In this document: positions 38,601 to 49,503 of the stretch, one piece after another
How the letters are laid out: each line of letters opens with the position of its first letter
Numbering within the stretch: the first letter of the stretch is position 1
DNA from: Ulota crispa
Lineage: Eukaryota > Streptophyta > Bryopsida > Orthotrichales > Orthotrichaceae
DNA length: 64,000 bases
Direction of reading: 5' to 3'
Assembly: GCA_963920765.1 (NCBI GenBank)
Contig: OY987246.1
Span: 8,930,501-8,994,500 of the forward strand
The notes under the pieces: generated by a model
What the model was told of the DNA's origin: nothing
Databases searched by the model: none
Seen by the model: only the letters and a program-made list of their open reading frames with translations
Made by a program: the position numbers and the translations under genes

Positions 38601-41600
38601 CAGCGAGTGCAAGGACGCCGGCTAAATTGCAAATTTCTTCGTACTGCCATTCGATCAACTGCATGCATGCAAATCGAAAGGCCAATAAATCATTAAAAAC
38701 TTAAGGAAATATTAATCATCTCCAAGCTAATGATGGTTGTGGGATACAGGAAATCACTCAGAACTTCATTTTCAAAGCATTCTCTAGAGGTTAATGATCG
38801 AGTAAGCTGCAATTTAACACCATATTAGTTAAATTGGGAAAACCAGAGGGACCATTTTGTACTCCACCTTTATCTAACATACAATTAAATGTAGGCATAG
38901 CTATTAATAGCTCAATGTTGTAATTCTTCAAAATTCTTCAAGGCAATCACTGAGACTTCACTATAATACAAGAAAGTGCACTCTTGTTTTTTTGTAATAC
39001 GCTAAATTGAACATAATGATAAAAATAGTGAAAGTCCCAATATGTACTGTTTTTCCCAATTTATCTTAATATGGTGTTGGCATGGAATGTATGGATCAGA
39101 TACTTACCAGTGCCATTTTGTGAATGGCTCCAGTGTAAACCGCGTATGTACATCCGTGGACGAAACTGAGCACGACAGTGAAGTAGCCGATCCATCTGTG
39201 GTACTTTATACCTTGCTCGAAGGGAAGATTGATCAACCTCAGGATCGGTGATCCCCTTGAAACAGGAAGGAACAAAACACCGATGGTGTACATCAGCGCT
39301 CGTCCGGATGTGTCACATGCCCTCTCCCATTTCAGTGCCCACCTGCACACAACAACAGTAAAACGCAAGGTCCTTTCAATAGTTGAATCAAAGGTACGTA
39401 TAACCTGCTGAATCAAAGCCTCAAAGGTACGAATTTCCTGCTGAATAACTCAGTCAACAAGATGATTGGGTATTAACTTCAGCAGCCTTAAGCAACAGAG
39501 AACAGTAACATATCAAATAATGAAAAGACACATAGTACGACTTAATAACAGTAAAAAAAGTTTAAACATTGTTTCCTCGAGTAACCTAATGTAAGAGAAT
39601 TACACAAACCCGCCAGAATATTTAATAGATTAACTCCACATTAAGGTAATCAGGCTACACAACAACAGTAAGGTGGGCAAAGCTACTGATATTCACAATT
39701 TCCACTAAAAGGTGTGCAAGTTATGAAATTAGGCTATTAGTTGTTATGAATCGATTGTTATACCTATTTTGAAATACTCAAACTAATCAAGAGTTTATAC
39801 ATGCATGCAGTGACAGAAACTCTAGCATGTGGTAAATTTTGGAGAACTTACTTCGGCTCTCCCTCCACAGGTTCTGCAGCGTTGACTTTGGCCACCTGTT
39901 TTATCTGCAACCCGGCCCATATCGTGACAGCGCTCGAGAGTACGATGACGATGACGACGATATCAATGAAAGTGAGTATGCCAATGGGTGTTTTTACAAG
40001 CAGAGGTTGCGTCCAAACTGCTCGGTACAACCTCACCAATCTTGATTGCTCGCGAGAGGAGCACCGGGCACTGCAACGCAACAAGCTTGATTGAAAATCT
40101 CATGTTTTCAATTCCATACCTTACTGCTGAACAAGATCAATATTTTGGTCTAGTAACTTTTTCCTAAGATTTCCTTGCTTATTGTTATGAAGAGTTACAA
40201 AAACAAATCGGGGTTATAATTGGTAAAAATAAGTTAATAACATTCAAAATTGACCATTATTTGACATTTTGTTGCCAAAAATTTGTTGGGTTTATGGTGT
40301 CTTGCACTATAATAACAATTACAGTCTATGACCTGAACCAGCAGCTGATGCTTGATCGCAAGTGAAGAAATGTCATGTTTCAGCATTTTGAGAAACAATG
40401 GAAGCGACAGGGTGACATGTAGAAGAAAGAACACCATATTAGATAAATTGGGAAAAATAGGGGTCCCATTTTATACTTCACCTTAAACCCAAAATGTCAC
40501 CTTAAACCAGATTCAAAGATATGAGATTCAGTATGAACCGCTAAGATTTTTTCCCAAATTCCTTCTTTAAGGTGAAGGCACGCGTACCAAAAAAAACGTT
40601 GGAGCTTGAATTAAGGTGATCAACTTAATTCTCATAAGTACCAAAATGTACTGTTTTTCCCAATTTATCTGTTAAAGGTGTTAATTAAGCATATTTAAAC
40701 AAGTGAGGCCTGTAAGTAGCTCTACCTGGTGGGGTACCTTGCTTCGAGCTCCAAGTACAACAAGGCCAGAATTGCCAAGCCAACAACTGGAACTACATAC
40801 ATCACGTAGTTTGTAGCTGCAGAAATCAATCAAGTTTTTATCAAGTCTTATCAAAAAGTTGCAAATCTCGACTGTGACTGAAACCATAGGTTGAATTGAA
40901 ATAGGCTGCAGTACTCTGTGATGCATGTCAATTGTCATAACAAAGAACACCATATTCAATAAAATGGGAAAGAGGATACATTTTAGGACTTTTGAATTTT
41001 GCATTTGGGAGAATGGTTGGCAATTTAAAGTGAATTGATAATTTCTTCACAATCCTATATCAAGATCTTGAAGAACTCATCCTGAAACTCACTCTAGTCT
41101 AAATGACCAAAATATCTTCAAAAATGTAAAATCCAAAAGTCCCCAAATGCGTCCTTTTTCCCAATTTCTCACTTATTATGTTAAATGCAACTCTAAAAGG
41201 AAATTATTGGACTTTTGAATATTCTAATTATTCCTTACCGTAGGGTCCCCAGAAGGAGGACCTGCCGACTGCATCGGCGACGTGGCTTTTGAAGGCCTTC
41301 CCTTCAACGCTGGACAGTCGATACCAAAGCGAGATCCACCAGATGGAGATTCCCCATGAGGCCAACCAGAGGAATGTCTTGGCAATTTTAACAAGCGGTG
41401 GTACCTCTCGCTCGGCCAGCTTGTTAACCTCCATGGCCGAGTGATCGACACCAGTACTGACATAGCCTTGAGACATCATGGTCTGAACCTTGAAACAAAA
41501 ACCCACAGAAAAGATTAGGTCAAGGGGAGAAGAAAAAAACATGATAAACATATTCTTCCGAGGGAAAGTTTCATGGATACCCCTGAGGTTTGCAATTTTT

Positions 41601-42283
41601 TCATAGACGCCCCTGCTTTTTCAGAAATATCACAAATACACTAAGCATTTTTTTTTTGTTATGCATGTTACTTCCTTCTCTTTTTGTGGGTACACTAATT
41701 TCTTGTTATGTGTGCGCACAAAGGAAAAAAGGAAATGACATGCACAACAAAACAAACGTCTAACAATTTTGGTCCAAGGGTATTTGTGACATTTCTGAAA
41801 AACCAGGGGTATCTATGAAAATATTGCAAACTTCACGGGTATCCATGAAATTTCCATTTCTTCCTAATGCAGCATAAACACAAAGATTAGTTCATTTTGT
41901 CGTATAGTTATGTTGACATGTGTAAGTTCAGATAAAAATATACACCTGCTAAGTATATAAATGGCTACCTTTCAAAGCAAATAATACACGGTTGTAAACT
42001 TTCAGCTGATTCTTCCAAAGTCAAGAGCAAAAAAGACCAACTTTGGAAGAAACAGAAAAAGAATAGACAAGAGTTTGTAGCTTGGCGGCTGAGTCTTCAT
42101 ACATAAGTGTAGCTTGGTTATAATAAAAAGAACGAGATAAAGATTACAAAGACATACCTCGGACTCTCGGAGGTGATGCTTGGACCTGAGAGAAGCTTCG
42201 ACACTTAGCTGAAATGAATTACTTTGATACTTAGACAGAAGTGTCCGAGGAGCACAAGGCGACTCCCGACGCAACAGCCTCAT
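35668..42283 (-). CDS. FRO: ferric-chelate reductase (FRO / NADPH oxidase-like), nine exons
   Basis: Exons on the minus strand: 42283-42158, 41488-41239, 40816-40726, 40070-39852, 39342-39108, 38658-38331, 37994-37736, 37163-36457, 35834-35668 (stop TAA). All junctions are GT-AG with matching phase, giving 793 residues (748 from the internal Met-Met in exon 2). The family transfers electrons from NADPH through FAD and two haems to reduce Fe(III) or Cu(II) chelates. Visible signatures: four haem-ligand histidines in two paired helices, H277/H291 and H351/H364; FAD-binding HPFS (439-442) and EGPYG; NADPH-binding GGAGVTPF (512-519) and CGPEG (758-762). Membrane helices occur at the N-terminal half, plus two between the NADPH motifs (about residues 600-665), as in plant FROs. 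Length fits the family (about 700-750) from the exon 2 Met. The 42-residue exon 1 is in frame, basic and Ser-rich. Positions 40726/40070 have an alternative donor nearby. Iron uptake or organellar metal reduction cannot be separated from sequence alone. Confidence 0.93.
36136..36380. repeat. intronic dispersed repeat (FRO intron 8)
   Basis: This segment (TAGGGTTTTTGAC, ATCACTATTTTTCAT, GATATGGCTTT, TCCACATTTTGA, GTCACCAACATGTA) matches 37329-37600 in FRO intron 7 in the same orientation. Both copies end near GTCCAATGTGACAA. It is non-coding and lies between exons 9 and 8. The class is not identified. Confidence 0.7.
37164..37735. repeat. FRO intron 7: second copy of the intronic repeat plus a local duplication
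   Basis: 37329-37600 is the second copy of the repeat at 36136-36380. The intron also has a shorter direct duplication: 37208-37315 (AGTAAGATTTGGTTGTT, ACAAAACGGA, GTCCACTCTAGCG) returns at 37600-37690. The whole intron may have grown by tandem duplication followed by divergence. No open coding frame is maintained. Confidence 0.65.
38817..39077. mobile_element. ACACCATATTAG-family MITE in FRO intron 5
   Basis: Starts ACACCATATTAG, continues as TTAAATTGGGAAAA, and ends TTTTTCCCAATTTATC before AATATGGTGT, the inverted form of the start. The 261-bp interior is closely similar to the copy at 57859-58110 in the O-fucosyltransferase gene (AATGTAGGCATAGCTAT, GGCAATCACTAAGACTTCAC). Non-coding. Superfamily undetermined. 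Confidence 0.75.
40431..40681. mobile_element. ACACCATATTAG-family MITE in FRO intron 3
   Basis: Starts ACACCATATTAGATAAATT and ends CCCAATTTATCTGTTAAAGGTGT. Its interior (AAACCCAAAATGTCACC, TTAAACCAGATTC, GCTAAGATTTTTTCCC) is the reverse-complement relative of the 42512 and 53206 copies, marking a second subfamily with the same termini. Confidence 0.7.
40947..41185. mobile_element. diverged ACACCATATT-family MITE in FRO intron 2
   Basis: Begins ACACCATATTCAATAAAATG and ends near TTTTTCCCAATTTCTCAC. The outermost right end has lost the GGTGT form. The interior contains inverted copies of TTTTGGACTTTTG-like sequence. It is an eroded member of the family found in the neighbouring introns. Confidence 0.5.
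41560..41855. mobile_element. 296-bp foldback MITE in FRO intron 1
   Basis: About 80-bp terminal inverted repeats: the left arm has TTTCATGGATACCC, GTTTGCAAT, TTTTCATAGA and TTTTTCAGAAAT, and the right arm is their reverse complement. The flanks TATTCTTCC (41551-41559) and ATTTCTTCC (41856-41864) are similar and could be a diverged 9-bp duplication, which would suit a Mutator-like origin. That assignment is tentative. Confidence 0.6.
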
Positions 42284-42511
42284 GGATCAGGACTCTCATC
42301 TGGGCATTGACATGCAAATAGAAAAGGTGTGTAAATATGTCCAACTTAAGTTAAATAGATTGTTTACCAGTAGTTGCTTTTACTTTAAATCCTATTTATA
42401 ACTTTATTTTTAAGTTAAGTCTGAGATTTGTCTAAGTAAAAGCTTGACTAGATGTTACTACCTAGAAAAGACTACGGTTAGTTTGTGTTATGTTCAATTA
42501 CATTATAAAGA
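42284..42511 (-). promoter_or_regulatory. FRO core promoter and uORF-containing leader
   Basis: A perfect TATAAATA on the minus strand (42393-42400) lies about 110 bases upstream of the first long-frame ATG (42283), the only clear TATA box near the gene, so transcription likely begins near 42365. The intervening leader would contain several upstream ATGs: one opens a five-codon frame (MSMPR) whose stop overlaps the next ATG, and a third opens a short overlapping frame. This argues for leaky or reinitiated translation, or for use of the internal Met-Met in exon 2. The start site is an inference from position. Confidence 0.5.
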
Positions 42512-42775
42512 ACGCCATATTTGTTAATTTGGGAACTATGTTTGAATTTGGGACTTCTGAAGGTTTAAGGTGATCACCTTAAACTCAGCCTTAGGTTTAA
42601 GCAATATTTTTTTAGGTACACGTGCCCTCACCTGAGAGGAGGGACTTGCAAGGGAAAAAATCTTAGTGGCTCAGATTGAATCGAATACTTTTGAATTTGG
42701 TTTAAGGTAACTTTTTGGGTTGAAGGTGAAGTTCAATTTGGGAATCGCATTTTCCCAATTTAATGAATATGGCGT
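42512..42775. mobile_element. ACGCCATATT-family MITE just upstream of FRO
   Basis: Starts ACGCCATATTTGTTAATTTG and ends CCCAATTTAATGAATATGGCGT. The interior (GAGAGGAGGGACTTGCAAGG, AAAAATCTTAGTGGCTCAGA) is nearly shared with the copy at 53206-53461. It lies about 110 bases upstream of the predicted FRO TATA box, so it may contribute to or disrupt regulation. Confidence 0.7.
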
Positions 42776-43675
42776 TAAAGCCTTGAGTGTCTATTTGTCA
42801 AGGGATATATTTTTTCTCTTTTAACACCACAAGTTGTTTTAGAGAGGGGAAAGGAGAGGAAAAGGTTGGGGAATGAGGAAATTTATGGAGAGGAGGGAGA
42901 GGAAAAGATAGGGCAAGATAGGGTGAAAATTTGTAAGAAATTTGAGTAGTGGAGGCCAGGAGGGACAAGAAAAAGGAGGGTGAAAAGTCATCTAAAAAGT
43001 AATAGGAGATTAAAAAAATATCATGCAAAGCATGCAAAATTCTTATCAAACAACAATTGCTATCCTAAACATTGAATGCTTGTTTGCTGTAGCCCATAGG
43101 AAATTCAAAATTCTCTATTAACATCAAAATTTTACCATTCTCTTCTAAAGCATTGGGCGTCAAGCATTGAATATTTGAGAGTCTCTTTGCTCCTTGAAAC
43201 TCAAAATTTACAAAGGGGGAGGGAGAGGAAAAGTTGTAGAGACAAGGAGGGTAAAAACTCACCAAATATCAAAAGAGAGACGCTGCAAAGCGTTGTTGTA
43301 CTTACATTAGTGTATATATTGATATTGAGAATGTAATTAACAGTATGTTGATAATATTTTGTTGCCTACATAGATCGATTATGAATTATATTGAAAAAAA
43401 ATCCATTTAGCATAGGTTTAGATTTATAAAAAAATCCATTATAACTATTATACTTTTACTTTTGTCCAAATTTTACTTTGGTTAAACTAGTACTCTACTC
43501 TATTTTTAAGTGGACATTGAAGTAAAAATGAATTTTTGTCTCCTTGTCACTTGTTGTCATTGGTAACATTGTTTAAGTTACTTAATGGTCAAGTTGTACA
43601 CACCATTTGTAAAAAACTTAAACTTTTTCACATGGCATTGTTTATTTGGAACCTCCTTTATAGTTCTAGACTTTA
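42776..43675. other. intergenic, with a polypurine tract
   Basis: No gene. From about 42835 to 42990 the plus strand is almost entirely purine (GGGGAAAGGAGAGGAAAAGG-like), and a related G/A-rich block recurs at 43205-43255. The two blocks flank about 200 bp of ordinary AT-rich sequence. No other feature is recognised. Confidence 0.45.
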
Positions 43676-44008
43676 GGGCCAATGCAGACCATGACGTCCA
43701 AAGCATTTGGACAAAACTGTAAGCAATTTCATTGGTCAATCCCAGTGTTTTGTCCAAAATGGCATTCACACCAAAAGGGATGTCTAGCGGAGTAAAAGTC
43801 CACATCAGCAATCACTCTTGCCAAAATTTTCAATGAAGCAGCATTGGAAGTGGACAAGTTTGAGGTCACCTTGGGAGGTGACCTCAATCTTGTCTAGAGG
43901 ACAAAACATTCTTCATCGGATGGCAATTTCCCTCCAAAACTTATTGGACAAAGCACTAGACACGAGCTTTTCTCCAGACTTTGTGGACGTCCTAGTCTGA
44001 ACCGGCCC
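43676..44008. mobile_element. Tourist/PIF-Harbinger-like MITE with TTA duplication
   Basis: The left end is GGGCCAATGCAGACCATGAC and the right end, reverse-complemented, is GGGCCGGTTCAGACTAGGAC; both continue into GTCCA. Each end abuts TTA (43673-43675 and 44009-44011). A GGGCC terminus with a 3-bp TTA duplication is typical of Tourist elements mobilised by PIF/Harbinger transposases. Length 333 bp, no coding sequence. Confidence 0.75.
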
Positions 44009-46645
44009 TTAAATCAAGGTCTATAAGTCTAAATCTGGATTCAAGTTTTCTAAATTCAACTGTTGATGATGAATATCTAAAATTTACCCCTGCTCTTTGG
44101 TGTGTATATACCAAACTCCTAGTGTGCATATATCAATTCCCTAAATAAGATGACAGTAATTCAATAAAATGGCTTAGTGGATTGAGAAGAGAGTAAAACA
44201 AACACATAAAATTTGGGAGGTGAAAAAGAGTGCTGGAATGAATGTTGTTCAATCCAGCACTTCAAACCACACTTGTACCCCTCTTTTACTTTCCTACCCA
44301 TGTGAAAATGACTCCATACATAGCTATTTTAAAGAGAATTGGCTTTATTAGTTGTTTCTAATACAGTATACGGAAGAATCAGCATCTCTAAATTTTATCT
44401 TATAACAATAATAAAAAAGTTACTAAGTAAAAGCTTCGAAGAATTTGATTTTTTTCAAGGAGCATTTGGAAGCTTGATGCTAAATCACAAGCAATTTCTT
44501 AAAAAAACATGAACATCAGCACTAATAGTCAATTGATACTTTCCGTTGATAGTGTTCAAGAATGAGGTTTTTTTTGTTACTGCAAATTGTAAATAATTGC
44601 CAAGCAAATCATTATTTTATAGAAAGATGATAAAGGCAATCATATTGCAAATGACAACTAGGAAGATATTGTCGGGGTTGACGAGGCTGACAAATTCAAA
44701 TTATGTGGTTGTTAAATAACAACATACACCTACTACTAGTGCGTGTCAAACCTCTTTGTTTTCTTATCTGCAACTCTGGGTAAGTTTACCCCATAACTCA
44801 ATCATTTTTAGGAGTTATCAGTTTGGATAGTTTTATGATCCACCTCTGGTGGTGCTTGATAATTGAAAGAGTTATTAAATATTCTAAAAGCAACTTATGC
44901 AACGTCGTCATCGTATTCCCCTTGTTGTCCTCCTCCTCGGGACTTGCACCAACCAACGTGAAGGAGTTATGGAGGGGAAGTAACTAAAATTATCAACTAG
45001 TTTGTGAAGTGAATTGCAAGATAAATTTATCCAAAAATCACCAAAAATCAAAAGTTTGACACCCACTAGTGGGTAACAACATGGTCTTGAATTTGGTTCT
45101 TTTGGTAGGTATAACAAAGGCTGCAGATGGAAAAAAAGACAAATTTTTGTGGGCATTCTCAGTAAGGGAAACACAAACTAGTTATGGCATGAAATCTTAT
45201 ATTGCAAAAAATTAATTTAATGATGGGTTCAAAAAGGTGCTGGCACGAGCAAAAATAGTCAAAAAGTCTACTATTTGAAGTAGTTAACTATAAATCTTTC
45301 TAAACCTTTATTGCGCAACCTAAGAACTAAATGTATCTCTACCAAATAGGACTTTTGCCATTTCATTACTCACCTTACGATGCCATGTTCAGCTTACTAA
45401 ATCCCTAAGCGCTCAATTGATTATTTTTGGTTGTTGCCTCCTTTTGCAAGCTGCCTAAGATGAAAAAAAAAAAAAAAAAAAAAAAAATCAAAAAGGAAAA
45501 CAAGTCTACTTTTCACCCAATTTAAATCGTGTCAATCTAAGTTAAACTCCACCAAGAAATTTTTTCCAAAGATAAAATTTTCAACATGATAATGGGGCTA
45601 TCAATGCAATACATTAGACTAAAGAAAAATGTGACCTAAACAATTGGTTCACAACAACTGCAAATGTTCTAAACAACTATGCATTGACTCAATTATAATT
45701 GTTTAGGACATTTGCAGTCTTTGTGAACCAATTGTTTAGGTCACATTTTCCTTTTAATGAAATAATGATTATACTGGAAAGGGCCCAATCAGCATCCAAT
45801 ATCACAACTTGGCTCTATTTGATAGGATAATGGATTCTAAATTGGAATTGGACCAACATTGGCCTCAACATAAAGCCACCTTGAAATCCAAAATTTTAGA
45901 ACTAGAAAGAAAGCAACAAATTCATCAAAATCCACAATCCCAAAATCTTTAAAAGAAGAGATTATTATGGGCTAAAAAGATCTTCAGATCCACAAATTAA
46001 AGGCTCAGTCCTTACAAACCTAATAGGTAAGTCAACACCCCAATGTCCCATTGAAATTTGTGAATCTATTTGGTGTAAAGCCAAAACTTGGGGCTTGGCG
46101 CTTCATACTATGTTCCATGTCTTGCATCCCAGTTGCTTACATGATATCACGTTTTAGAAATTTTGACACCAAAGAAGGTGGGACTTCATTTAAGGATTGG
46201 GATAATCATTTAGTCAAACCCAACTTTCAGCCTAAGTTCCACCAATATTTTAGCATAAAATATTCATGATCTTTCTTGTACTCCTTTTTCTTCTTGATAA
46301 TTCAACTACATTGAGATCTCATGTTGAGATGAGATGTGGGTAGCGTTTTTTTTCTTGGCAAATTTTTGCTTAAATCTTATCTGAAACTCATGCTAGCTAT
46401 CTATATAGTAAGAAACTTGGGAGTAAAAGTGGATGAAATTGTCAAATCCCTCTTTCAGCAAACATTTGTTTGCCAGATTTTGGATGAAAGTAGCTTATAT
46501 TGGTAAACTCTTTGGATGAACATGCACACATTATTCATTTTACCAATTCTAGCTAAATCTTCCTTACCTGCGTGGGATCTAGGGTGCGAGTCACTATACC
46601 CTGACAAATCCAAAAAAAAACCTTGGATGTGGGACGTAGTGTGAA
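44009..46645. other. intergenic region with a small palindrome and an A25 run
   Basis: No supported gene. 45621-45755 is an inverted repeat (AATGTGACCTAAACAATTGG ... reverse complement) with arms of about 60 bp. An uninterrupted run of 25 A lies at 45463-45487. The interval 45800-46270 has protein-like patches on the plus strand but too many stops to assign. 46355-46566 resembles 49270-49503 in direct orientation (CAAATTTTTGCTTAAATCTTA), so it is a dispersed repeat. 46637-46645 is the target duplication TAGTGTGAA of the next element. Confidence 0.5.
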
Positions 46646-48516
46646 GGCCGGGGTGAACTGACCCCCTCATTGCCCCCTCACCCAAATGAACCAGGGATGA
46701 GAGAGCCGGCTCAATCACCAGATCCTATTCCTCTCGTTTGCACACAATAAGCCGTTTCCATCAATTTAGAAGTTGCCCCCCTTTGCCAGCCTTCATCCTA
46801 CTCCAACTCCCCCAGCTCATATTACTGCACATACATTGATGTGAGGTCGAGGTGGAAAAGCACTAGAAAATGTGAGATTTTAGATATGTACCATCAGAAG
46901 ATTGAGTTTGAGAATTTCAAATTCATATCTAGATTCAGAAACCTTGCTTTAGTCATAGACCCTGGAGGAGGATACAATTGAACAACAAAAAACTAGGGGC
47001 AAATTATTATTAAGGAACTGATACATGTATCATCCCTTCTTGACTATTCTACCACGCCCTACTATATATGGTCAATAGTTACAATCTAAAAATAGGTGTG
47101 TACCATGGAAAAAACATCAGTAATTTGAAAATACAACTTGACATAGAAGATGCAGTTTTAATTTTTTTCAACTCTTAAGCCCGCTCATAGGTTCACTTTA
47201 AAAAACCAAAATTAAACTAAACATAATCTAGATTTTTTAAGGGGATTGATATGTGCACACCGGGGGTTGATATATGCACAACCCCCTAGGGGGTAAATTA
47301 TAGACTTGTACCATGAAAAAGTTGAATTTGAGAAATTTGAATTCATATTTGGACTCAGAAACCATGATTAAGCCTAGAACCATGAAAAAATGTTGCAATT
47401 GAACAACACCCAATGAAAAAGCTTATCATTTTTTATAAACAAAAGTAAAAGTAACACTTTATCTGTAAGTAAGCTTTTTCATTGGGTGTTGTTCAATTGC
47501 AACATTTTTCATGGTTCTAGGCTTAATCATGGTTTCTGAGTCCAAATATGAATTCAAATTTCTCAAATTCAACTTTTTCATGGTACAAGTCTATAATTTA
47601 CCCCCTAGGGGGTTGTGCATATATCAACCCCCGGTGTGCACATATCAATCNNNNNNNNNNNNNNNNNNNNNNNNNNNNNNNNNNNNNNNNNNNNNNNNNN
47701 NNNNNNNNNNNNNNNNNNNNNNNNNNNNNNNNNNNNNNNNNNNNNNNNNNNNNNNNNNNNNNNNNNNNNNNNNNNNNNNNNNNNNNNNNNNNNNNNNNNN
47801 NNNNNNNNNNNNNNNNNNNNNNNNNNNNNNNNNNNNNNNNNNNNNNNNNNGTACAAGTCTATAATTTACCCCCTAGGGGGTTGTGCATATATCAACCCCC
47901 GGTGTGCACATATCAATCCCCTTAAAAAATCTAGATTATGTTTAGTTTAATTTTGGTTTTTTAAAGTGAACCTATGAGCGGGCTTAAGAGTTGAAAAAAA
48001 TTAAAACTGCATCTTCTATGTCAAGTTGTATTTTCAAATTACTGATGTTTTTTCCATGGTACACACCTATTTTTAGATTGTAACTATTGACCATATATAG
48101 TAGGGCGTGGTAGAATAGTCAAGAAGGGATGATACATGTATCAGTTCCTTAATAATAATTTGCCCCTAGTTTTTTGTTGTTCAATTGTATCCTCCTCCAG
48201 GGTCTATGACTAAAGCAAGGTTTCTGAATCTAGATATGAATTTGAAATTCTCAAACTCAATCTTCTGATGGTACATATCTAAAATCTCACATTTTCTAGT
48301 GCTTTTCCACCTCGACCTCACATCAATGTATGTGCAGTAATATGAGCTGGGGGAGTTGGAGTAGGATGTGGGCTGGCAAAGGGGGGCAACTTCTAAATTG
48401 ATGGGAACGACTTATTGTGTGCAAACGAGAGGGATAGGATCTGGTGAGTGAGCCGGCTCTCTCATCCCTAGTTCATCGGGGTGAGGGGGCAATGAGGGGG
48501 TCAGTTTACCCGGGCC
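46646..48516. mobile_element. large palindromic MULE-like foldback element
   Basis: The element begins GGCCGGGGTGAACTGACCCC and its right end, reverse-complemented, is GGCCCGGGTAAACTGACCCC. It is flanked by an exact 9-bp duplication TAGTGTGAA (46637-46645 and 48517-48525), the length expected for Mutator-like transposition. Almost the entire element is inverted repeat: the left arm is 46646-47424 (779 bp), a 45-bp spacer is 47425-47469, and the right arm runs from 47470. It contains the N gap 47651-47850. If the gap and the 68-bp duplicate around it are removed, the right arm is also exactly 779 bp and the element 1603 bp. No coding sequence is seen. Confidence 0.85.
47651..47850. other. 200-N assembly gap, probably spurious
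   Basis: Exactly 200 N. The 68 bases before it (47583-47650) are repeated as the first 68 bases after it (47851-47918) in the same orientation. This is what results when two overlapping contig ends are scaffolded with a fixed-size gap instead of being merged. Reading frames reported across it are meaningless. Confidence 0.85.
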
Positions 48517-48525
48517 TAGTGTGAA

Positions 48526-49503
48526 CCGCCCATAAATTAATTTACAATTGTCAAAGGTTGAAAATTCAATAAGTAGGTGAACTGGAAAAATATACAACTT
48601 CATGGGAACATGGAACATGTGAGAGTATGTCTCTACAGTAAAATAGCGTTGAAGCCAATTCAAATAGGCATCTTCATTTATTGTGATTAATTTTCCCATG
48701 TAGGGGCGAATAAAAAATACTATTTTACAGAAACCTCGTAGACAACCTGCCACCATTTCTCAAGAACGATATGAAAAAGAAATCCATTGATCTAAGGTAA
48801 CCGCACCCATACCTGAGCATTTAAGGGTTTAGGGTACTTCAGAGTCTCAGAAAATTTAGGAATTTTTCTGTAGGGTTAGTCTTTCAACAAGTTATCATGG
48901 AACACAATTTTTGTGCAAAAAAGTATTGTAGATTATTTTATATTAAAAGGCAAAGTTGCATTCATAGGGTCCCTATTAGCAACTCTAAACTACCCTTGAA
49001 ATTATTTTGATGTGTTCCTATACATGTGTTTGACGGTCCCAATCCCAACCATCTCACAACAACTTAGCAATTGACATGTGGCAAGATTTTCTTGTGCAAG
49101 TGACATTCATTGCTCCACGTTAGATTCATAGTGAGTGGTGAACACCTCAAAAGTAGGGCTCCACTTTGGGGACTGCTCATGTATGGGTGCTGTTACCTTA
49201 GTATTACAACACATTGGACTCCCTCAAATTAATTTCCTAAACTATGAGATTGGACATAGTTAGGGAGTTAGGCAAGGAAATTTTCTTGGCTAAATTTGCC
49301 TAAATCTTACCTCAAACATTGACTGGCGATTACAACACTACTGTAGAAAATTTTTGTGAAAAATTGGATGATATTGCCAAACTCTTCCTTAGCTAAGCAC
49401 CAATTTTGCCAAATTCTAGATAAAGTTTACTAACATAAGCAGATTTTATGGATAAATGTGCACATGTCACAAATTCTATCGAGTTATGTCCAAATTTTCC
49501 TTA
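48526..49503. other. intergenic, no gene
   Basis: Short frames only. 49270-49503 is a direct copy of the dispersed repeat at 46355-46566, placing the two copies on either side of the palindromic element. The last three bases (TTA, 49501-49503) form the left target duplication of the next MITE. Confidence 0.45.

Noticed and set aside
45463-45487. A25 run as a retroposon tail
   Set aside because: No upstream SINE or LINE body and no flanking target duplication could be identified, so it may be a simple microsatellite.
45800-46270. Possible LINE-like coding remnant
   Set aside because: Some patches look protein-like, but stops are frequent and no reverse-transcriptase or endonuclease motif could be seen.
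47511-47950. Long reading frames crossing the N gap
   Set aside because: Most of their length is unknown residues from the 200 N; the flanks are transposon palindrome, not coding DNA.
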